From contig LVLI01000188.1 in NCBI GenBank assembly GCA_001687465.1, positions 1 through 13,234 of the forward strand: a DNA stretch of 13,234 nucleotides, in the 5' to 3' direction. Made by a program: the position numbers and the translations under genes. Below the pieces are notes generated by a model, which was not told where the DNA came from, ran no database searches, and saw only the letters and a program-made list of their open reading frames with translations. Positions 1-9,813 of the stretch are shown here, one piece after another. Every line of letters begins with the position of its first letter. Position 1 is the stretch's first letter. The DNA comes from Halocafeteria seosinensis (lineage: Eukaryota; Sar; Bigyra; Bicosoecida).

Positions 1-329
1 CCTGATTTGATTGTTATACACTAGCCGACGTGCAAAAGCTGCTTCTACATAGAAAGCAAACCACTGAGAGTGTGTCTTTGTGTGCATAGAAACACACTGG
101 AGGAGCAGGGGAATTCCATAAACCCGGAAGCTGGCGGCGGAGGTGTTCCTGCGGAGCCAGCAACTTTGTGTACAACCGCAGCCATATTACTGTTCTCGGA
201 CGAGCATTGAGTTTGAGATCTCATCCATGAGATAGACTCATAATACTGGGCTATATTACCTAGCTTGAACGCTTTTCCTCACAAGCTGCCCCGACGCTTC
301 AACAACTGAAAAATCTTTTGGAACCCAGG
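1..329. other. Upstream region without a recognised gene
   Basis: I find no coding stretch or RNA gene here. It lies just upstream of the first ATG (330) of the plus-strand gene region and probably holds its promoter and 5' leader. The stretch CTATATTACC near 250-259 is weakly TATA-like, but nothing fixes a transcription start. Confidence 0.4.
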
Positions 330-647
330 ATGAATGGCTTTGCGTATGTCCCCAGGGGCTCGATGGATGGTGACGCCCACTGTGAAAACCGTCGAAAATC
401 ACTGAGCTCTCAGGGAGAGGATTTGGGGGAAAAGGATCCCAAAACTTTCATCAACGAGAAACAAGCAAGCCTAGAAGATCAACTTCGCCGCGCTCTTGAC
501 CTAAGTGACGGCCACGGTGAAAGCCGGCGAAAATCACTGAGCTCTCAGGGAGAGGATTTGGGAGAAAAGGATCCCAATTTGGATTCCCAAAACTTCAATC
601 AACGAGAAACAAGCAAGCTTAGAAGATCAATTTCGTCGCGCTCCTGA
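330..647 (+). CDS. Short ORF / possible displaced N-terminus of the NO VEIN-like gene
   Basis: The ATG at 330 opens a reading frame of 105 residues that ends at a stop at 645-647, ten bases before the ATG of the large gene. It contains two copies of a 45-residue polar module. Each copy starts with the basic-serine motif RRKSLSSQGEDLGEKDP, whose RRKS core resembles a PKA-type phosphorylation site. The first copy continues into INEKQASLEDQLRRALDLSD. In the second copy this continuation lies in the next frame (INEKQASLEDQFRRAPDLSD), which runs without a stop into the large ORF. I infer that this was, or through splicing still is, the N-terminus of the NO VEIN-like protein. It could instead act as an upstream ORF. 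No database family was recognised. Confidence 0.45.
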   Translation: MNGFAYVPRGSMDGDAHCENRRKSLSSQGEDLGEKDPKTFINEKQASLEDQLRRALDLSDGHGESRRKSLSSQGEDLGEKDPNLDSQNFNQRETSKLRRSISSRS

Positions 648-653
648 CCTAAG
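371..653 (+). repeat. Tandem duplication, 135-nt unit, second copy with 13-nt insertion
   Basis: Copy 1 spans about 371-505 and copy 2 about 506-653. Both begin TGACG and end CCTAAG, and a third TGAC follows at 654. The copies are nearly identical. The first unit is exactly 45 codons, so the duplication was in frame. Copy 2 has 13 extra bases after GGATCCC (AATTTGGATTCCC, about 576-588), which shift the frame by one. Point differences between the copies show that it is not a fresh assembly artefact. Confidence 0.9.
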
Positions 654-657
654 TGAC

Positions 658-3600
658 ATGGTCCAAGGATCACTGGAGTTTCTGTCTTCTCAGGAATATG
701 AAGACCCTATGCATTTCCTTCTGGAATTTCTGCAGAATATTGATGACGCTAAATATGAAGACAACGAAGGGCCACTTGCACAATTCATTATTGCAAAGCC
801 AGGAGGTGAACTTGCCGAGGAGCTAGGAGATCCTCATGGCGCGATTCTAGCGTATTGGAATGAAATTGGTTTCTCCGAACAGGATATACACAGTATTTGC
901 AGTATATATAAATCATCAAAGGCTACCGCGGCGTCCTCGGGGGAGAACGGTGAACGAGGCGTCACCGGCCAAAAGGGAGTTGGTTTTAAGTCTGTCTTTG
1001 CCGTCACTAATCGACCTCATATCATGTCAAGAGGATATTCATTCGAATTCCGACTCAGAGACAGCGATGGTGAGTTTTATGAACATGGTTATGGAAATGC
1101 CGTGATCCCTCACTGGATGGACCCAGAAAAATTGCCAACCTTCCTCGAAGCGCACGATCTAATGGGAGATACTGACTTTTACGACAAACGACAAAATAAG
1201 CTGAATGGGACGCTAATGTATATCCCGCTAAGACGTCCAAACATGGCAAAAGAAGTTGAGCATTATTTTCGAGGAGATGGTGAAGTGAAACAGACTATTC
1301 TGTTTCTGCGGCAGCTTGCCTCAATTGACGTAACAGTCGATGGAATCTCTGAGCGAAAGACAACGTTGTTCAGGAAGGAGTTGGTGAAGGGAAGTTTTGA
1401 CGGTTCCTCTCATTGTGACCACGTGCGGGTGTCCGTGTCCCATGAGGGTAGTCAGTCCGACTGGTTAGACTGGGTAGTGCTAACCTCACTGGCTCCAGTG
1501 CCTCCCAAAGTCGAGGCCCTCCACGCGGAGAAGGAGATGCAAAAGCATTGTCAACGTGTAGGAACAAAAGCGATTCTCGTTCAAGTAGCCATGCCATTTG
1601 ACTGTGACAACAGTGTTTTTCGAGCGTTGAGAGAGCAATGTAAGCTCTGTTCGTTTCTCCCGACGCGCACTAAACTCCACGCTCCCTTCATTGTCAACTG
1701 TGACTTCATCCTCGTTACCAATAGGGAAAAGCTTTACTGGGGTAACGAAGAAGCGGAATTCTGGAATAAGGCAGCCTGTGAGAAGTCGGGAGTGCTCGCA
1801 GCGGAATGCTTCCTTCAGTTATTGGGTAAAGGGGGAAGCAGTAGATGGCGAAACTGCCTGGAACTTCTCTACAGCGCTTTCACAGGCATAGATTTTAGAC
1901 AACCAGATACCAATATCAGCGTCAATGACGATACAGCTCAATGGTTGAAGCGAAGGATGTGGTACTATCTGCAAAGTAGAAAGATTTGGCCAGCCATGGA
2001 AGTGATACCCCGAGAAGACGGCACCATTGTAACATATAAGGAGCTTTTTCCTTGTGAGAGTGTTGTCCAAAACGATGAGATAGAACGACTATTCATTGGC
2101 GATGGGTGTACACCCACCCGCAAGGTAACCGTGGAATCGGGAGCTAATTTCAAAGAATTGGACGAGCATGGCAGCCTTAAGTGCCCGATTTTCCTTGATC
2201 CTGACTTTTCTTCCATTTTCAAAAAACTTGAAGATCTTGGAATGGGGAACCTCCCAAAGCGCTACAACGAAATCTTGGATTTGCCAGATAAGTGGTTGAA
2301 AGTGCAATCCGATGCATGGTTGGCCGATTTAACTTTAGCACTGTACGGTATGAGGATCAGACTGAAGAAAGCGGGCATTCCACGAAGATGGTGAAGTCCA
2401 TATAGCATTCGATCAGTACGCCATGGGGTATAAAAGACATAAAGATTTTCAGACGATAAAATATAGCTTCCATCCTAAAAGCCCAATTGAGAAAGAAGCC
2501 GTTAAAGCCGGGTTGATTCGCGGTATTTGGAAATTTGTCAGCAAACGCTTTCAGGGATACATTGAGAAGAATTTGCCCCGTACTTCCCTGTTCGTAGAGA
2601 CCCACTTTGGCGTTGCACATTGGTTCAGTGTTCGGTCGTATTTGGAGCACTTCGTTAAGGTCAGCACCTTCTATGAGCGAGTTCCTGATACATTCAAAAC
2701 CGAAGATGGATCTGTCGATCTTCACATAACGCTGACACATTTATCCTTGGTTCTTTTCGCCAACAGGAGTAGCTTGGATTTCTGTAAGTTTCCCTGGATT
2801 GATGAGTGTATGAACGAATGCAATCTTTGAAGGTCAGGACAAACTATTGCTTCCCCGAAGGTCTTGCCTACCGGAGCGCGTGTGTAATTTGTTTGCCAAA
2901 CCGCTTCCTCGACACCTAGGAGCACAATTCCTCCATGAAGGCTACGTAGAACCTAGCTTCATTGGATCTATTTTCCCTGCGTTCTACGAAGAATTCAAGA
3001 GAACTTTCTTTCATGAGAGCTGTCCCGAAGAAAAGTCCAAACAAGTGGTCTCTTTTCTCAGGGATAGAGGTTTCACTACTGTTCCACAGCCACCATCAAG
3101 AGACACTGCTATGGGAAAATCTCTCGTCAGTTATTTTGGATGGGCAGACATCAGCTCGTACAAGGATAATCCCGAAAACTTTGTCTCAGTTCTCCTCCTC
3201 ATTAAAGAATGGCAGTCTAACCGTCTGTGGGACGAAGCCTCACAGCGATCAAAGACTCCTCTTTGGAGCGAAGATGCATGGATTCCTTCAGAAGAATCTT
3301 GGTCGAAACCCACAGACTTTCTCTTCCAAGTGTACGACCGGGACGCTGATGTTATGAGAGCGTACGAGCCCTTATTCGCAACACTTACTGCTCACAGTCG
3401 TGGGATGATATCTTGTCGAGATAGAAAACTGTACTGGTGTGATACCTTACCACTGGGGGTTCGAATCGTTGAGGCTCCTTCACTAATGCGCCAGATAGGT
3501 CTGGTAGAACTAAGGGAGTCCCGTGATGCTATGGATATTGTTTTACGACAATGGCACTCGTATGTGTCGAAGCCGGAGGACAAAACAAACGTGATCCAGC

Positions 3601-6587
3601 TGTTTGATCTACTGTGCAAGTTCCTCGTCAGAGCGTCTGAGAGCGATACTATTGGCAAACGCCTGGTTCGTGAGAGGTTTCAACAGCACCCGCTATTCGT
3701 CTGCCTTGGCGGTAGTCACCATTGTGTTACCATTGATTCCAATCATACGGTAATTATTAGAAAAGGAAACTCTGAAGAAAGCTCTGAATCTGCCCTCAGC
3801 GATATTTTTAATCTGGTTGCTCCGCAAGTTCTAGGCGACATTCTGATGATGATAGACATGTCCCAGTATCCAGCAGACCACCAGCTGAATATTCAAAGAA
3901 TGTTGACTGACTGTTTAGGAGTGGACCGTGGAGGGCTGAAGCACACCAACGTACGAACACTCTTACGTATACTGACGGCGGTGAAGGACAACAATCCTAA
4001 CCCGTTGTCCGCTGACCGCCGAACTATTTCATCCCTATTTAAGGTCACCACTGAACTACTAGAGAAAGCCCTAAGTAAGGAAGCTTCAATCGCTCACAAG
4101 GCCATTCAGAAAGACTCTTTGGTGTTCTTACCGAAGGCTGGATGGCGTTCCCCAAACGATCTAATCTGGATGCCTCCCAAATCACTGAAGGTAAAGGATG
4201 ATTCAAGCCTAGAGACAGAACTACTCATCGGCTTCCGAAAGAGGATGACTTCCCTAGTGAACGCCATTAACGCTTTCCCCGCGTTCCCGGAACAGAGTCG
4301 GCGTCATCAAAAATTGATAAAACAGCTGGGAATACCACGTGGAATCAGTGGTAGCGAAATGGTTATGCTTTGGCAACAAGTATGCGCCGAACACTGTATA
4401 ACCACCCCTCCGCTTGATCCTTCCCTTGCGGAGAAATTGAATAAAGAGGACATCCTTCGGAAATTCCACTCACTCCCCATCGCAGAAAGCAGCGGAAATC
4501 AGGGAGTGGACAGCAGCCGTCATGAAGAGGCTTCTGCGGGCGCCACTGACGAAAATGGCATCGTTGTTGCCATAGACGATGATGGATGCGATACGGCCAT
4601 TGACGAAAACGATATCATTCCTTCGATAGAGGAGGACAATGGCGAAGTTTCCGGGCAAGTTCGGTCACAGGCTACGGACAATGAAAGGGAGCTATGGAAA
4701 GAACATATACTGGCGGCGGTCTGCGGGATGGCCGTAGTTTTGCTAGACCAATCGGAACTACAAAGACTACCGTGTTTCATTCTTGCCCCACCGCACTCCT
4801 GCCTGCCTATCATTCCTGCTGCCATCACGAAGTGCGCGGCCAAAGACTCGCGCGTCGCTGCTGCTTTGAAGAAGCGTACCATCCAACCTACCTATGGAAA
4901 TCCTGGAAGCTCTTTGCCGTGCGACCCGCCTGGGAAGATAGTTGTCCTCCCGGATAGTTGGTATGATACCGGATCCAGCACTGGCCGACCCAATCAGAAT
5001 GGTACATCTGAAAGCACTGTTGCGCAGTCTTCTAGTGTGGAACCTCACCTACGCACTGACCAGTCTGCCTTTAATTCTGGGTTCACTCTACTTTCGCGTG
5101 ACTGGAGTTGGATACTAAACGGTGTCGGCCTTAACATTAATTTCCCGTTAACAAAGTCCCTTCCTTGTCTTCGTTTTATTACACAGTCTGCTGATTTTAT
5201 CGCCAAAATTGTAGGGGATTCAACCGCTACTGTGCACGGCTCGAGCTCGCATATAGACCTGTTTCACCCTACCCCACCTGGGGGGGTATCCCCTTTGGAA
5301 GGCGGATTGGTTAAAGAAAAGTGGAAGTCTGCCGTGCGCGGCTGTTCTCACTCCAAATTTGCTGAGATATTCTTGGTGGCTGCTGAAGCCGCTCTACGAG
5401 AAACCAAAGAGTTACAGAAAGTTAGTAAGCCTTGGGATACACTCTGCTCCTACGTTGATACTCTTGCGGCACGTATCTCAATACTAAACTGTGACTCGCT
5501 ATCTCAGCGTGGAACCATCTATCCCGGTTCCGCCAACGTAGTCGTTGCTACGTATAATAGGAAAGAAAGTATCTGGTGGGAAGTCAAGACTAAAAAGGCA
5601 CAGATCAAGGATTTGACACTTAAGGTTTCAAAGGAAGATGTAAACAGCAACAAAGCACGGGTATCGGTGCTAACTCTGATGTTTTGTGCCTTTCGCAAGC
5701 TCGTTTTGAAGAGCCAGAATGTTGAAGCCATCAGCGGCGAAAAAGTTGACAAAGCGATTGTACAGAAGTTTCAGATTCTGGGAGCTACCCTCCGCAACAC
5801 TCCTAACTCGCGGGATACTTCCGAAGAAAAGCAAAACCTTGCGGACGATTTAGAACTTCCGGAGCAACAAGAAGGCCAATTCATTCGAAGTAACCCAAGG
5901 GATGAAACAACTGGTAGTACCCAACTTCAGACCCGACCACAAAAGTCTCATGGTAGTTCTGGCCGAACGCCAGAAAACTGTGTTGTGCGTCCTCCCAATA
6001 ACTCTGGGTCCAATGGATACTCCGTTCAACATGATGCCGCAACAAACACAGTCACTGCATTTACGCGAGCTCTGGGAATACGCGGTTCCCGGTTCAACGC
6101 TAGAAGAGTGACAAACTCCAGATCCAACGGCGGAGGCTCTCCACCTTCGCGACCAGAGGACTACGGAGCACTCCTCCTTGAGAGTCTTAGAGGATGCACT
6201 GACCTTGATCTTCCTGAAGACGTGAAGGTAACTAGTACAACAGCTACGGAGACGGATGGCGTCAGTCGTGTGCAGCTTTCCAATGACGTCATTGTCCCGG
6301 TACGCATCGTTAACGCTACCACAACCGATATCATCGTCCTCACCCCAGAGCAGTTTAACCAAGCTAGGGATCGATTGGAGCATTTTGTGCTTCTCTTCGT
6401 GGAGAGTGCCGCTGATAGTAGTTGCATAACCATGTCTGCGTGTAAACTTTGGGACGCCATAAGCGATGGAAGCTGCAATCTGAATCAACCCGCCAAATTC
6501 CAAATTCGTCACCCAGGAACCAACGGTGCTTTCGATGGACAAAACGGAACCGTACCTCCTAGGGCAATTACCGACACCGCGGCATAA
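658..6587 (+). CDS. NO VEIN-like protein with N-terminal GHKL (Hsp90-type) ATPase domain, three exons
   Basis: The spliced product has about 1,943-1,946 residues if it starts at ATG 658. Exons are 658-2347, 2397-2783 (or from 2388) and 2833-6587. Residues about 15-130 show the GHKL ATPase fold: the N-box HFLLEFLQNIDDAKYED (E23, N27, D29/D30), then WNEIGFSEQDIHSICSIYKSSK, then the glycine-rich loop GVTGQKGVGFKSVF (101-114). NEIGF stands where other GHKL proteins have DxGxG, and KSSK with GxKGxGFKSVF is characteristic of the plant NO VEIN and sacsin-like group. The rest is large and alpha/beta rich. An acidic low-complexity stretch lies near 4540-4660, and a short WWEVKTKK segment at 5574-5597 recalls the EVKT strand of C-terminal DUF3883-type domains. 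In plants, NO VEIN acts in vein development and cell fate; the biochemical role in algae is unknown. The start is uncertain because the N-box lies only about 20 residues from ATG 658, and an upstream module stays open in the same frame. Confidence 0.85.
2348..2396 (+). other. Intron 1 of the NO VEIN-like gene (49 nt; 40-nt alternative ending at 2387)
   Basis: Frame 1 ends at 2394 while the homologous sequence continues in frame 2. A donor GTATGAG at 2348 and an acceptor AAG at 2396 (or at 2387) remove 49 (or 40) bases. Both lengths restore the frame, giving LALY-VHIAFDQYAMGYKR or LALY-DGEVHIAFDQYAMG. The choice of acceptor is not settled by sequence alone. Confidence 0.65.
2784..2832 (+). other. 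Intron 2 of the NO VEIN-like gene (49 nt)
   Basis: The donor is the consensus GTAAGT at 2784 and the acceptor is TTTGAAG ending at 2832. Splicing joins SSLDF-C-QDKLLLPRRS and moves from frame 2 into the 1,246-residue frame 3. Using the next AG (2837) would create an immediate TGA at the junction, so 2832 is the only nearby acceptor that works. Confidence 0.8.
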
Positions 6588-6773
6588 TTATTAATCAGGC
6601 AACTACTGTAACGCATTGGTAATTACTTTAGCTAGCAGGCAACCGTTGTAAGACAAGAATCGATAGGTATACACACAGCTTCTAATTCTCGCTGTCAATT
6701 CGAATTCACCCACATTCAACATGAGACTTTGTTTGCTGGGTTACCTTTACTTTTGGTCTAGTCGCCTGCTCGT
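6588..6773. other. Spacer between the NO VEIN-like gene and the kinesin relic
   Basis: This short convergent spacer holds no gene. An imperfect direct repeat (CAGGCAAC followed by TGTAA) occurs at about 6597 and 6637. No AATAAA signal is visible after the TAA stop at 6587. Confidence 0.4.
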
Positions 6774-7168
6774 TTCCACTTTGAACGTAGTAGATTCATC
6801 TTCGTTGTTGTGGATACGCTTGAACTCCTCGGAAGCCACAGGAATTATACCTCGATCTTCACCGTATCCCACCATAGAGTAAGACTTTCCGGAACCAGTT
6901 TGTCCGTACGCGAAAAGACTACAATTGTACCCATCCCACGCGTTTTGCAGGACACCTTCGCCCAAGTCCTTCCAGACCGTCTGTTGCGTGGCGTACTCGG
7001 GGTTATTCGGATCCGAGGAATCGTAGGAAAAAGTCAAATGTGTAGGTTCTTTCCCTATCATTTTCAGGATTCCTCAGATACGTAGTTGGACCAGACATGC
7101 GCACGAATTTTTCAGCTTGCTGGTCTTTTTCATGCTGATTCAGCAGGCGCATTCTCGGAGTCCGACAT
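6774..7168 (-). pseudogene. Truncated kinesin-3-like motor domain fragment
   Basis: Reading from 7168 downwards, MSDSEN is followed by a gap, then RLLNQHEKDQQAEKFVRM and SGPTTYLRNPENDRERTYTF, then in the next frame SYDSSDPNNPEYATQQTVWK, then LFAYGQTGSGKSYSMVGYG (P-loop GQTGSGKS intact), GIIPVASEEFKRI and STTFKVE. This is the first third of a kinesin motor. The GKSYSMVGYG and RGIIP wording resembles the kinesin-3 (KIF1/Unc-104) group. Three defects show decay. The segment between SEN and RLLNQ is missing and the frame changes there. A five-T run on the minus strand (7028-7032) holds one base too many. The homology stops after FKVE, where a motor would continue into switch I, and a stop follows 8 residues later. 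A functional kinesin should exist elsewhere in the genome. This fragment makes no working motor. Confidence 0.88.
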
Positions 7169-7171
7169 CTC

Positions 7172-7179
7172 TATTTATA
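7172..7179 (-). promoter_or_regulatory. TATA-box-like element next to the kinesin relic start
   Basis: On the minus strand TATAAATA ends four bases before the ATG of the kinesin fragment. That is too close to the ATG to act as a normal TATA box with a leader, so it may be a chance AT-rich match. Confidence 0.3.
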
Positions 7180-8436
7180 CACAACTGAATGGCAAGTACA
7201 AGGAAAAGCTCAGCGCGAAGCGAAGCACACTTCACTTCACTGTATACAGGGTAGGATTGTTTTTGCTCAGACTGAACAACGATCCGACTGTGGTGATACC
7301 TATTGCATACCATCTGCAAGAAACCATACGCACAAATATGGAAGAGTGTCTCGTTTACAGTTTTATAGTTCAATAAGCTGTAGGTTTTCTTTCACCCATA
7401 CGTAGAAGAGTCCAAATTGGCAGTCACTTTCAGAGGTTGCGGAGCAGTGGAAGAATAGTGGAAGAGTCAGCACACACACACAAATGTGACAGATAGCCCA
7501 CCGGCCGGGAAGTTGACCACATCCTCTTAACGAGGAGCGGTATGCGCCCGTGTTAAGCAGCGACGGGCCCGCTGTTCCTGCAGCCTTGCATCATTAAGTG
7601 TCGGATCGCCAATATAGTAAAGATCTGGCTTTCGCCTGAGATCAGAAAAGGAAAAGTTCAAATACCCAGCCAAGCAGGAAAGACTTTTTGTCGGTACTCA
7701 CCCAAAGGCGTCTGTGGGGTGGTCTTTTCATTTGCTTTCTGCACAATATTCCGAAACGAAATGGTCGATTTGGCGACCCATGGGTGTTTCCATCCGGATT
7801 CGAACATGACAAAGAGCTTAAGAGCTGCGTCCTTCTAGTGCCACGCGGGGACTGGTAATTTGCTCAGTGGTTGGACTCCCACAGCCACAGCGTGTAGCAG
7901 GTAGAGACGTACGGCCTCCTTAGTGCTGCCCAGCAGGGCAAGCGAGACACTGCTTGGCGACGGACAGAAGGAACAAGCCTTACAACAATGAAATGTCACT
8001 AGTATTCAATTCTAACCCTTAAAAGTAATTATAAGACTCGTTAGTTAGTCAGCGTCTCAACATCATCCGGTAGCATTGACAGCCTGTCACTCAAGCTTGA
8101 CACATGCCTTGGGAGTCAGCGGCGCACTCATCGCCTGGTCCATTTTATGGAAACACCATGTGCATTTTCTTAAACAACTTGAACGAATTTCAACAAAGAT
8201 CTCTTAGAACGACTCTGCAAATTACTTTCTCAACTTTCTTTTTACTTTTTGAAACTCTGTCTCGGACATGTTTCTGGGCGAACAATGTGCTCAGGTCGAC
8301 CAACAGGCACGCTGTAAAACCCATGCCACAACCATGCACCTAGAGATCCTGCTTACGCGATCTCAGCAGTATTCACTGGTGCTGCGAGTTCTGAACAAGT
8401 CCCCATGGAAGGAATCCAAACTCGGGAAACAGCATA
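7180..8436. other. Long spacer without a supported gene
   Basis: No ORF here shows family features on either strand; the short ones look random. It contains a (CA)6 run at 7471-7482 and poor tRNA-like box sequences near 7796-7843 on the minus strand. The last 84 bases (8353-8436, minus strand) could be the displaced original 3' coding end of the NYN gene (see findings). Confidence 0.5.
7471..7482. repeat. (CA)6 microsatellite
   Basis: Twelve bases of alternating CA, directly visible. Confidence 0.9.
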
Positions 8437-8463
8437 CCGTGGGTTCACAAAGTTTTGTACCAG
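8437..8463 (+). repeat. Left terminal inverted repeat
   Basis: It is identical to the reverse complement of 9884-9910. Identity extends three more bases outward (ATA against TAT), making 30 nt in total at 8434-8463 and 9884-9913. The sequence just inside both ends is unrelated. Confidence 0.85.
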
Positions 8464-9665
8464 TGCCAGTGGGCCACTGTGCCACCAGTGCTCCAATGCG
8501 GAAAAATGTGAAGCTCAATTTACCCGAGCTGGAAAAGTTATGTACCAGGTCAGCTCATGCTATTACATAATATTAATACAAAACTCATGCACATATGTGT
8601 TACAATGGTCGTAATAAGCATGTATGCGTGCTGAGGTTCGACAGATCCCTGCTGCAATACCACTGTCTGTCGGAGCTGCCTGGTGGAGCAGCAAGTTGAC
8701 AGACTGTTCTTCTACCCCCGTTAAATCTGGTCTAAAACTCGCTCCAGGTGGGTACCGAATTGATTGACTATTCAATGATTATTCATTTCTTGGTAACCGA
8801 CATTTACAAACCATTATATCGTGTGTGTACGGCTTCGGTCTCTCCTTTTCGTCGCCATGATTTGTAGGCTCGTAGAAACGAAGCCTGAAGTAGCTCCTTC
8901 ATCTGCTCAATGAGAGCGGCTGCCTTCAATCGAATGACAACATCGTAACTGCCTAATCAGCGTTTATATCCCATGATAGGCGGTATTGAATGCGAATGAG
9001 TAGGATTACTACGAGGTGAGTTCCAGAGGCAGCAGGCCACGGAGTGTCTTAGCGTTCCTTTCTCGCATTCCTGGTTTCTATATTCCATGCTTTGAGTCAT
9101 ATCTGAGGACGCAATGTTATGCACAATTATTGAACGCATCAAGTACGCGGACGCAACGAGTATGCCATTCGTTTCCGGTCTCAGCTCCCGAAGAACCCCA
9201 TCGCTGACTTCTCTCGGCAAAACCTCGCCCCCTCCACAGAACACATAGGCAGTATTAACTTCACAGTTTCATTCCACATGATTTTATACTTGACTATTCA
9301 CCTTAACATTCCATATGTTTCGTATCCGCTCCACTGGATGCTTGTTTGTGCAGTCATTCAGCCAAAGCTTCCTCGTAGGTAGCGCTGCTTGTATGTGGCA
9401 CCTGTAACAAACACGGGTGTAAAAGGTAGATTATAAGGCGTATACTTAAAATAAGGAAAAAGCTGAACGAACGGATTCTCATACTTTCGTCTTTGTGACT
9501 AATAAAGGGGGGTCCATTTCTCAGCGACGTCCCTGTGTGAAGTTTGGTATGAGGTCACGGTGCTTGGCCGGTCTACTCTCCCTAATGCATGACATATTAA
9601 CCATAAAAATAGAAGGGTGAGTATTTAAGTTTCTCCATAGAACTCACATGCAGAACAAAACTTGA

Positions 9666-9671
9666 TTTATT
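9666..9671 (-). terminator. Candidate polyadenylation signal of the NYN gene
   Basis: AATAAA on the minus strand lies about 145 bases past the stop codon at 9814. It lies within the putative transposon, so if used, the element now provides the 3' end of the transcript. Confidence 0.35.
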
Positions 9672-9813
9672 TAACTCAAACACAGTGCAATCGACTCGTA
9701 CTTTGAGCCGAAAACGTTGTGTACCCGATTCTTGAAGCTTTGCAGAGTGTTTCAAAAGTAGCTCAACGATATACAGCATGTAGATCCCCTTCAGAATCAG
9801 GCAATGGGGCGGA

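Noticed and set aside
7086-7376. Plus-strand ORF of 96 residues opposite the kinesin relic
   Set aside because: It is antisense to the kinesin-homologous sequence and has no family feature.
7796-7843. tRNA-like sequence on the minus strand (box B-like GTTCGAATCC at 7805-7796 and box A-like TGGCACTAGAAGG at 7843-7831)
   Set aside because: The T stem pairs at only about 3 of 5 positions, no anticodon stem forms, and the boxes are closer together than in a real tRNA. At best a decayed relic.
7861-7875. D-arm-like TGCTCAGTGGTTGG on the plus strand
   Set aside because: No matching T arm, acceptor stem or anticodon arm follows.
8268-8614. Overlapping plus-strand ORFs, one with a Cys-rich CTSASGPLCHQCSNAEKC stretch
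   Set aside because: The only notable resemblance (YRGFTKFCT) comes from the terminal inverted repeat itself. The Cys spacing is not a recognised zinc-finger pattern, and the two ORFs overlap in different frames.
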